Positions 36,374-45,100 of a stretch of 64,000 nucleotides of DNA are shown in pieces. Within the stretch, counting starts at the first letter, position 1, and each line of letters starts with the position of its first letter. Source of the DNA: Colius striatus (taxonomy: Eukaryota > Chordata > Aves > Coliiformes > Coliidae); the NCBI RefSeq assembly GCF_028858725.1, contig NC_084781.1, forward strand, positions 6,890,513 through 6,954,512, given 5' to 3'. The notes beneath the pieces were generated by a model. That model was not told where the DNA came from. It saw nothing but the letters and a program-made list of their open reading frames with translations, and searched no databases. A program made the position numbers and the translations under genes.

Positions 36374-38313
36374 ATGGTGCTTCCCTGTGCCCACAGTGGC
36401 GCAGGCCGACTGGCACCCGAGGAGTTCCGTGGCCGCAGCAACTCCATTCCCCCGGCGCAGACCCCCACCGCCAAGCACATGCTGGCCTACCTGCCCCGGC
36501 TGCCCACCGACACCAGCCAGTATGGCACCTTCCCCCAGGAGGTATGGCTTGCGCCGGGGCCCTCGGGCATCCTCGGGGCAGGATGCTGCTGGGCACTCAT
36601 GGCTGCCACAGGCAGTTCCTCACCCATGGGCTCCTTTGTGCCCCACAGTCTGAGCTCCCGGCCGCCCCCAGGCCTCTGGTGGAGGATGCCCAGCAACAAG
36701 CCGGCACCGCTGCTGCCAACAGAAGCGCTGTGATGCCAAACTACCCATCCCCACCCTGCTGCCGCAGCGGCCCTGGCGAGCCAGCCATGCCCCCGAGCCG
36801 CTGCACTGCGGCTTCCCAGCACTGGCCCAGTGACCTGTCCCGGTGCCTGCCAGCCACCCCGCAGGACACAGGCCCCTGCTGGTACCCACTGCAGGCGCCC
36901 ACAGTCCCCAGCTCGGCACGCTGCAGGACCCCTGCCCGCAGCACGGCCACCATCCCCGAGGGGCCGCAGGGCCGGCGCCCCAAGCTGCTGGAGGAGGATG
37001 GTCCCGTGGTCCAGGTCGGCAAGAGGCAGCGCCAGCGCTACGTGACCAAGGTGGGCAAGTGCCAGGTGAACCTGGGCAACATCCAGGAGAAGAAGCGGTT
37101 CCTCTCTGATATCTTCACCACCATTGTGGACCTCAAGTACCGCTGGTTCCTTTTTGTCTTCATGATGTGTTACATCATCACCTGGGTGGCCTTTGGCACC
37201 ATCTACTTCTTTGATGCGTGGGTGCGGGGCGACATCGGGCACCAGGGCGATCCTGAGTGGCCGGCCTGCATCCAGAACGTGGACGGCTTCATCTCTGCCT
37301 TGCTCTTCTCAGTGGAAAGCCAGCGGACCATCGGCTACGGCTCCCGCATGGTGACGGCCAACTGTGCAGAGGGTGTCATCCTGCTGATGGCACAGTCCAT
37401 CGTGGGCTCCATGATCGACGCCCTGATGGTGGGCTGCATGTTCGTCAAGATCTCCCGGCCCAAGAAGCGCGCCCAGACCCTCATCTTCAGCAAGAACTGT
37501 GTGGTGTCCCGGCGGGACGAGAAGCTCTGCCTGATGTTCCGTGTGGGGGACCTGCGCGACAGCCACATGGTGGATGCCAAGATCCGGGCCAAGCTGATCA
37601 AGTCACGGCAGACGGCCGAGGGGGAGTTCATCCCACTGGAGCAGTCGGAGCTGAACCTGGGCTACGACACGGGGGAGGATCGCTTGTTCCTGGTGGAGCC
37701 CCAGATCATCTGCCACGTCATCAACTGCCACAGCCCCTTCTGGGACATGTCAGCTGAGTCGCTGCACCGGGAGCAGTTCGAAATCATCATCATCCTTGAG
37801 GGCATTGTGGAAGCCACAGGTGAGTGGTCTGGAGTGGCGTGTGTTGATGTGAGGGTGAACAGCTCCCTCGGGGTACCTGGCAAGAAAAACCCCGGGGCCA
37901 ACCTCGGGCCCCCGGCAAGGTGTGAGTGGGGGGCTGCGAGCCCTGGTTGGGGGCTGCGAGCCCTCGTTAGCAGCAGCAGCAGCTCGCCGGTGCCTGTGGC
38001 CGGGAGCTCTGCCCGTAGGCGGCGCCAGCTCAGCCACGGCCTCGCCGCAGGAATGACGTGCCAAGCCCGCACCTCCTACACGGAGGACGAGATCCTCTGG
38101 GGATACCGCTTCGAGCCCTGCATGTCCCTGGAGAAAGGCGCCTACCGAGTGGACTACAGCCGCTTCGACATGACCTTCGAGGTGCAGACGCCGGCGGCCA
38201 GCGCCAAGGAGCTGCAGGAGCTGCAGCAGCTGCAGCAGCACTCCATGCTTAGCCTCTGCCGGGACCGGCTCAGCCTGAGCTGCTCGGGGGCTCCAGCGCC
38301 AGCAGTGCCATAG
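36374..38313 (+). CDS. GIRK/Kir3-like inwardly rectifying potassium channel
   Basis: Exons 36374-36541, 36649-37819 and 38051-38313 join in phase. The Kir core is complete: slide helix and TM1 ([16 protein letters not shown], then [12 protein letters not shown]), pore with selectivity filter TIGYGSR (GYG at 37332-37340), two extracellular cysteines (WPACIQN, TANCAEG), and TM2 with an acidic rectification residue (D codon 37417-37419, [12 protein letters not shown]). The cytoplasmic domain has Kir3 hallmarks: [60 protein letters not shown]. It is clearly not KCNJ5, and does not read as KCNJ3, KCNJ6 or KCNJ9 either. It may be the extra Kir3 paralogue known from non-mammalian vertebrates, which I cannot verify. 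The N-terminus is uncertain: starting at 36374 gives 533 residues, while in-frame ATGs at 36733 and 36787 give 449 and 431, closer to family size. Confidence 0.87.
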
Positions 38314-38423
38314 CCCACCCTCCTCCCTGCCTCCCTGCGCGGGGCTGAGGCCCCGGCCCCCGCCCCGGCAGCGCTTCTCTGTGGTGTTGCTATTGCAAAG
38401 TGGTTCTTTGATAACAAGGAACG

Positions 38424-38429
38424 ATTAAA
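38424..38429 (+). terminator. Polyadenylation signal of the Kir3-like gene
   Basis: ATTAAA, the common variant, lies 110 bases after the stop codon and is followed by GTGTGTGTTTCTGT. Confidence 0.6.
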
Positions 38430-38459
38430 GCTGTTCATTAAAAACCTTCCCAAACGGCT

Positions 38460-38940
38460 CTGCAGTGTGTGTTTCTGTCGCACAGCTGACGGGGCGTCTG
38501 GGGCAGGGCAAGGGGTCTCCTCTGGGGTGGAGGGGGATGCACAGCCACCCTGGGACACACAAACTCCTCGCTGGATCCTGTCAGGGCTGTGGCCTCCTGA
38601 TTAGCCCCATATCAACCCAAACCAGCTCCATACCCCCCACTCCCATCCATCCCAGCCCCATGCCCCCTCCAACCGGCTCCACTGCCCCGCACCAGCCTCA
38701 CTGCTCGTCCAGCCTCAGTTCTACCCCAATCCCCGGCCGCACTCCTCTGCCCCGAGCCCCAATGATACGAGCCCCACGGCCACCAACTCCCCCCTCCCCA
38801 AACGCCAGCAGGATTGAAACCTTCTCCCCCGCAAAACTCCACCCTCTCCCCGCCCTCCTCCTTAGATCACCTTTCTCCCACCACTGACCCAGCTCCTTCC
38901 TAGCCCCAGCCACAAGCGCCCCCCCCCCCCCCCCAAACCA
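38460..38940. other. C-rich intergenic stretch
   Basis: Plus-strand C/A-rich DNA with CCCC-containing short motifs and a C16-class run near 38921-38936. No gene is seen. Confidence 0.6.
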
Positions 38941-39052
38941 CTCACCACCCCGCCGCCATACATAGAAGTATGCACATAAATGAAAGTATTACGATTTTAC
39001 TACCTTTATACAACTGCAATCAAGGTATTTACACATGCAAATGTTTTCCACC

Positions 39053-39115
39053 ATTTGCATCTCATTTGCATCTCATTTGCATCTCATTTGCATCTCATTT
39101 GCATCTCATTTGCAT
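39053..39115. repeat. Six-copy 11-bp tandem repeat carrying the octamer
   Basis: ATTTGCATCTC is repeated head-to-tail; the six octamers begin at 39053, 39064, 39075, 39086, 39097 and 39108. The array ends in ATTTGCATATCGC. The copies are identical. Confidence 0.95.
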
Positions 39116-39179
39116 ATCGCGCCGCCCGGACCCCCCCTCCCCCCCCTTAACCCCCCCCACCCCCCAAGAGGGAAGACAT

Positions 39180-39345
39180 TAACGAAACAGGTCAGTGTAA
39201 AACAAGGTGTTAACGGAACAGGTCACTATAAAACGTTACATTAATGAAACAGGTCACTACAAGTCAGTGTAAAACAGGACAGTACTGGAACAGGTCACTG
39301 TAAGTCAGGGCAAAACAGTACAAAAACAGGTACTGTAAACCAGAC
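39180..39345. repeat. Degenerate minisatellite with ACAGGTCACTRTAAAAC core
   Basis: Four to five copies of a 31-42 bp unit, each with TTAAYGRAACAGGTCACT-like and GTAAAAC parts, starting near 39180, 39210, 39241, 39282 and 39320. Copies differ at several positions and two are internally duplicated (CACTACAAGTCAGTGTAAAAC-type). Confidence 0.75.
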
Positions 39346-40120
39346 TTTTTCTTATTCTCTCCACCCCCCCCCAACACACTCCCCAGCCCCTGCCCCACTT
39401 TACCACCCCCCCACCAAAAAACAGCACATTAATAAATCAAAAATAGGATACTATTAGTCTTTTTCATATCTTTTTCTTCTTCTCTCCACACACACCCCAC
39501 CCCCCTTTACGTGTAAATAGGTTGTTTACATATGCAAATGAGAACCAGGCTTCCTTTTCTCATTTTTTATAGCACTGGTAGCCCTTTTCTCTCTGCTTTC
39601 TCTACCCCATAAGCTTAAAACTGCACAACCGATTTCAAAAAAAAAGGAATTAATACTTTATTTATATTTAACCGGGTTTTATTATTTACATATGCAAGTG
39701 TACAGCACTGATTTGCATAAAAACAATCTAATGATAACAACAATGGCATAATTATGACAACAATTCCAGACAGATCTGCCCCAGCCCACTTCCCCCCAAC
39801 CCCTAACAAAATGATGAAAACATATAATTAGCTAAAACTATTAAACTTTTTTTTCACCTTTATGCAACTACAAACAGGTTGTTTACATATGCAAATTAAA
39901 CATGCTCATTTGTGTGACAATGAGTTGTTGATGACGTTAGTAACTGATTTACTGCTCAACATTTGCATGTCAAGCAGCAGGTGTGTCTCCAGCACTGGTT
40001 ACAGGGGCGATTATGACACCGTTGTAGTCGTGTTTGCATTTTCATTCCTGTTTCTCTGTCGTTATGAACCACAGAGTCCTGAAGATTAGAAAACATCGCG
40101 AAAGATTATCCACTGCAACT

Positions 40121-40600
40121 TACCCCTGCACCCGTAGCCGCATCCCCATGCCCGCGCCCCTGTGCCCGTTCCCGCATCCCCGTGCCCATGCTTCTGTCTC
40201 CATGCCCATGCCCCTGTGCCCGTGTCCGCATCACAAACCCGCACCGCTATGCCCATTCCCGTGGCTGCGTGCCCATGCCTGTGTCCGTGCCTGCCTCGCC
40301 GCCCCCGGCCCAGTGCCATGGCCGCGTCTCCGTGCCCACAGCAGCGTCGCTGTCCCGGTTCCCGTACCCCCGTGCCCATGGCCGCATCCCCGTCCCTGTA
40401 CCCGTATGCCCGCGCCCACCTCGCCGCCCTCCTTCCCGTTCCCGTGGCAGCCTCACCAGCCCCATTTCCGTGTCCCCGTTCATAGCCACATCCCCATCCC
40501 CGCGCCCGCGCCCGCCTCACCGGCCCTGGCGGCGTGCTCCCGTGCCCGCTGCCGCCTCCCGGTCCCCGTGCCCCCGTACCCGCAGTCGCCTCCCCGTGCC
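40121..40600. repeat. Degenerate GC-rich minisatellite
   Basis: Irregular repetition of CCCGTGCCCATG, GCCGCATCCCCG and CCGTTCCCG-type words. This explains the long open frames on both strands, which I do not regard as genes. Confidence 0.7.
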
Positions 40601-40605
40601 GCGCC

Positions 40606-40860
40606 GGTACCTCCCTGCTCGTGCTGTGCCGTGCTGCGCCGGTACCTCCCTGCTCGTGCCGTGCCGTGCCGTGCCGCGCCGCGCCGGTACCTCCCTGCTC
40701 GTGCCGTGCCGTGCCGTGCCGCGCCGCGCCGGTACCTCCCTGCTCGTGCCGTGCCGGTACCTCCCTGCTCGTGCCGTGCCGTGCCGTGCCGTGCCGTGCC
40801 GTGCCGCGCCGTGCCGGTACCTCCCTGCTCGTGCCGTGCCGCGCCGGTACCTCCGCGCGC
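40606..40860. repeat. GGTACCTCCCTGCTC array linked by GTGCC pentamers
   Basis: GGTACCTCC begins at 40606, 40641, 40686, 40731, 40756, 40816 and 40846; the last copy diverges after GGTACCTCC. The spacings 35, 45, 45, 25, 60 and 30 are all multiples of five because the linkers are runs of GTGCC/GCGCC. Confidence 0.9.
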
Positions 40861-41035
40861 CCATGCCGGGCGGGGCCGGGCGAAGGGCGCCAGTGTGGTT
40901 GTTCCTCCGCGCCGCCAGGGGCCGCTGCCGCTGCCGCAAGCCCCGCCCACCGCCGCCTTTTAACAGCCGCGGCGCCCCCAGCCACTTTCCGCCGCGCGCC
41001 GCTGACGCCGTCACACCGCGACGCGCTGACGCGCA
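40861..41035 (+). promoter_or_regulatory. UBE4A: Inferred UBE4A core promoter and first-exon start
   Basis: This is the only non-repetitive CpG-rich segment between the repeat arrays. It carries CCACTTTCCGCC, TGACGCCGTCA and CTGACGCGC, resembling ETS-type and CRE/ATF-type promoter sites. Human UBE4A has a non-coding first exon, so the start site is expected upstream of the donor array. The placement is inferred. Confidence 0.45.
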
Positions 41036-41426
41036 CCCGCCGCCGAGCCGTCCCCGCCGCCGAGCCGTCCCCGCCGCCGAGCCGTCCCCGCCGCCGAGCC
41101 GTCCCCGCCGCCGGGCCGTCCCCGCCGCCGGGCCGTCCCCGCCGCCGGGCCGTCCCCGCCGCCGGGCCGTCCCCGCCGCCGGGCCGTCCCCGCCGCCGGG
41201 CCGTCCCCGCCGCCGGGCCGTCCCCGCCGCCGGGCCGTCCCCGCCGCCGGGCCGTCCCCGCCGCCGGGCCGTCCCCGCCGCCGGGCCGTCCCCGCCGCCG
41301 GGCCGTCCCCGCCGCCGGGCCGTCCCCGCCGCCGGGCCGTCCCCGCCGCCGGGCCGTCCCCGCCGCCGGGCCGTCCCCGCCGCCGGGCCGTCCCCGCCGC
41401 CGGGCCGTCCCCGCCGCCGAGCCGCC
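41036..41426. repeat. UBE4A: 17-bp tandem repeat, about 22 copies
   Basis: The unit is GCCGTCCCCGCCGCCGG, period 17. The first few and the last copies have CCGA instead of CCGG and the middle copies are uniform, which suggests recent central expansion. It runs directly into the 42-bp array and probably lies in the promoter or first exon of UBE4A. Confidence 0.93.
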
Positions 41427-41991
41427 GGTGAGTCCCGCTCCCGCTTCCCGACCCCCCGGGCCGCCGCCGGTGAGTCCCGCTCCCGCTTCCCGACCCCCCG
41501 GGCCGCCGCCGGTGAGTCCCGCTCCCGCTTCCCGACCCCCCGGGCCGCCGCCGGTGAGTCCCGCTCCCGCTTCCCGACCCCCCGGGCCGCCGCCGGTGAG
41601 TCCCGCTCCCGCTTCCCGACCCCCCGGGCCGCCGCCGGTGAGTCCCGCTCCCGCTTCCCGACCCCCCGGGCCGCCGCCGGTGAGTCCCGCTCCCGCTTCC
41701 CGACCCCCCGGGCCGCCGCCGGTGAGTCCCGCTCCCGCTTCCCGACCCCCCGGGCCGCCGCCGGTGAGTCCCGCTCCCGCTTCCCGACCCCCCGGGCCGC
41801 CGCCGGTGAGTCCCGCTCCCGCTTCCCGACCCCCCGGGCCGCCGCCGGTGAGTCCCGCTCCCGCTTCCCGACCCCCCGGGCCGCCGCCGGTGAGTCCCGC
41901 TCCCGCTTCCCGACCCCCCGGGCCGCCGCCGGTGAGTCCCGCTCCCGCTTCCCGACCCCCCGGGCCGCCGCCGGTGAGTCCCGCTCCCGCT
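41427..41991 (+). repeat. UBE4A: 42-bp tandem repeat, each unit with a 5' splice-site motif
   Basis: GGTGAGTCCCGCTCCCGC begins at 41427 and recurs every 42 bp up to 41973, giving 14 occurrences with essentially identical units (the last one partial). Each junction reads GCCGCCG|GTGAGTCC, a strong match to the vertebrate donor at +1 to +6. The first acceptor downstream is CCTCGCAG at 42075, just before the UBE4A start exon, so any of the 14 could serve as the first-exon donor. Confidence 0.93.
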
Positions 41992-42116
41992 GTCACCCTG
42001 CCTTGCTGGGCTGCCCGTGGGGTCCTGTTTCCCGCTGCTCCTCTCCTGGGTCCTGATCGCAGCGTGTCCTCGCAGCGCCGCCTCGTCGCTCCTGCATGGC
42101 GTGGCCCTGATGGGAG

Positions 42117-45100
42117 ATGACCGACCAGGAGAACAACAACAGCATCTCCAGCAACCCCTTTGCTGCCCTCTTCAGCTCTGTTGCCGATGCCAAACACTTT
42201 GCAGCTGTCCATAAGCAGCAGCAGCTGCGGCAGCTCACAGGTGCGGGGGATGGTAATTCCTGGGGGACGGGGGGAGTCAGTGGTTCCTAGGAGGTGGGGG
42301 GGGTCACAGGTGAGGTGTTGGGGCTGATGGTGTTGGTGTTGTAGGCGAGGAGGCTTCGGTCAGTCAGGATGACTCCGACAACAGTGTCTCGGAGAGCCTG
42401 GATGACTGTGACTACTCGGTGGCTGAGATCAGCCGTTCCTTCCGCTCGCAGCGGGAGCTGTGCGAGCAGCTCAACATCAACCACATGATCCAGAGGATCT
42501 TCCTTATCACCCTCGACAACAGTGAGTGTGGGGAGCCCTTGGTGTGTTGCAGGGGAGAGGGGGCTGATACCCTGGGTAAACGCTGCTGTTCTGGGCAGAT
42601 GGGGGGGAGCAGGGGAGGGGAATGTGCAGCAGCTTGTGGCGGGCAGCTGTGTCCCTGGCCAGGCTCTGTCTGGGGGTTCCTCTGCAGTCCCCCAGCCCCA
42701 ATGGGCTGCTCCTCATCTTGCCCAGGTGACCCCAGCATGAAGAGTGGGAATGGCATCCCAGCACGCTGCGTCTACCTGGAGGAGATGGCCACGGACTTGG
42801 AGGAGCAGGACTGGCTGGACATGGACAATGTGGAGCAGGTAGGGCTGGTGGCCTCGAGGCTCTACTGACCTGGGCAGTAGCAGCTGAGTTTATTTCTCCC
42901 TGACACACCTGTGCTGAGTTGTGGGGTCTTCCTGTTTTGTTGAGCACAGCCTGGGTTTACTGGCTACAGCTGTGTTGTAAACAGTTAGAGGCGTTTTGGA
43001 ATATAAGGTTGAGACAGGCTCAGAAGATGCTGCTGGGAGCTCCTTTTCCTGGAGGCTGCAGGAGATTAGTGCCTGTAAATGAGATAGGGAAGGCAACAAA
43101 TTTAGCCTGGATGAGGTGTGAGGGAGGAAGGGCTCAGGTCTGGCTGTGTGAAGTGGACATGTGCTTAGTTTATCTGTTGGTACAACCATATTTTTGAAGG
43201 CTTTTCCAATGAAGAGAAGGTCTAGGATGATTGCTGGTACTCTGAAAGGAAAAAGGGTTTGTTTGGTAAAGGAGAGAGCCTGAGGATTGCTAGTGTAGTG
43301 CTTTCCTATTTCATAGCAGCAGGGTGGAGCGCTTTTCTCAGCAGAGATAACAGCCTGTGCATCATGGGATTGTTTTGTCCTGGAGGTTGTCTCTATTGAG
43401 GCTGTTTCACTGTGCTCCTTTGTCTGATGGTCCCCAGGCCCTGTTCACTCGCCTGCTGCTGCAGGAGCCTGGAAACCACCTGATCCACATGACCTCTGCC
43501 AGCACCCAGAACCTCTCTGCTGACAGGGACGCAGGGGAGAGGCAGATCCTGCACTATCTCTACGCCTGCTTCCAGAGGGCAAGAGAAGAGGTAGGCAGGG
43601 GCTTCTGAGTCACCCAACTTTCTGGCCTGAGGTCACCCAGGTGGGGCTTCAGGAGTGGATGTCGTGGTCTCAGCCTTCTCGTTTTCATCGTGCAGATAAC
43701 CAAGGTCCCGGAGAACCTGCTGCCCTTTGCTGTGCGCTGCCAGAACCTGACGGTGTCCAACACTCGCACCGTCCTCCTCACCCCGGAGATCTACGTCAAC
43801 CAGAATGTGTCAGAGCAGCTGGTGGACCTGCTGCTGGAGGCTCTGAGAGGGGCACGTAAGTGCATCTGTGGTGCCTGCGCTGCCCTGTGCCTGGAGCTGG
43901 TGGGAGGAGTGGCCTTGGGGTGGGGGCGGCTCTGTCTCTCCTGGTTCGTGAAAGGCAGGGTCACATTTAGGTCATGGTGTGTGTTCATATGCTGAAGTTT
44001 GTGTGTGGGAGGATTGTGGTTCATCTTCTTGGTCCCCCTGCTAGAGTTTGAAGACATGACTGAGTTCCTTGAGGAGGTGATTGAAGCCCTAACAATGGAC
44101 GAGGAGGTGCGGACGTTTGGGGAGGTCATGGTTCCCGTGTTTGACATCCTCTTGGGCAGAATCAAAGACCTGGACCTCTGCCAGATCCTGCTCTACACAT
44201 ACCTCGACATGCTGCTCTACTTCACAAAGCAGAAGGATATAGCAAAGGTAGGTGCCTTGGCTTGATTAAGAGCCTCTCATAGGTTCTGCTTGTAGGAGGG
44301 ACACACGTATAGGACCTAATCTGCCTAGGTCAAGCCAACAGTACAATGTAACAGCGTTCTATGTGTACTCTTATCCTCTTCCTTTTTAGGTAGTCTGTCC
44401 TGTACCAAGCAGTTTTTGTGTTCTTTTCAGCTAGGGTTTTAGACAACAGCTGTTAGCATGTCCTGCTGTGTTCCCTAGGTTTTTGCAGGCTACATCCAGC
44501 CCAAGGATCCCAGCAATGGGCAGATGTACCAGAAGACATTGCTGGGTACTATTCTAAACACCTCCTGCCTGCTGAAGACCCCTGGTGTTGTGGAGAACCA
44601 TGGCTATTTCCTGAATCCATCCCGCTCCAGCCCACAGGAGATCAAAGTGCAGGAGTCCAACATTCATCAGGTGGGCTGGCACATGGCAGCATGGCTGAGC
44701 TTTGGAAAGAGGGTTAGGAGGATCTTTAGGGCTCTTACACAGGAGGAAAGCATCAGAAAGCAAGATATAAGCACAGGAATAGTCTTGGATGCAGAAGTGG
44801 TCCCAGAGAGGGGCCTCTCCAGCTGTGTGTTTCCTCCAAGTCCCTGTTGCTGCCAGGGCTTCTTCCCCAAGAGAACAGCTGTCTTTTGAGTACTCTCCTA
44901 ATTGTTTGTGCTGCTGATCTCAACCCACTCATAGTATGTGTGTTTGACATGTAATTAGTCCTGGTATCCTGGCTGCAATGTCCTCTGAAAGGCTTGTGGT
45001 ACCTCCAAGAGCAGCAGGAGCAGCCCGGAGAGCTCTGAGAGCACTCACAGTGGGAGAGGCAAAAAGGTAATCCTTGCCAGCAGCTCCCTCAACTGCCTTC

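Larger units (their letters stand above)
38950..40080. other. AT-rich island with clustered POU octamers
   Basis: An abrupt AT-rich island sits between GC-rich flanks. It contains 11 perfect octamers (ATGCAAAT or its complement) at 39035, 39053, 39064, 39075, 39086, 39097, 39108, 39532, 39711, 39889 and 39961. A longer shared unit, TTTACAYATGCAARTG-like, recurs at 39028, 39526, 39685 and 39882. It is interrupted by C-rich tracts. No coding frame, snRNA or histone gene is recognisable beside it. Confidence 0.6.

Noticed and set aside
39053-39115. Short direct repeats with regular spacing, superficially CRISPR-like
   Set aside because: The 11-bp units abut with no unique spacers and the genome is vertebrate.
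40034-42212. Very long open frames (over 500 codons, both strands) of the form [15 protein letters not shown] and [14 protein letters not shown]
   Set aside because: They are translations of tandem repeats whose 51-bp (3 x 17) and 42-bp periods avoid stops in several frames at once; no conserved domain, and they overlap the UBE4A promoter and start exon.
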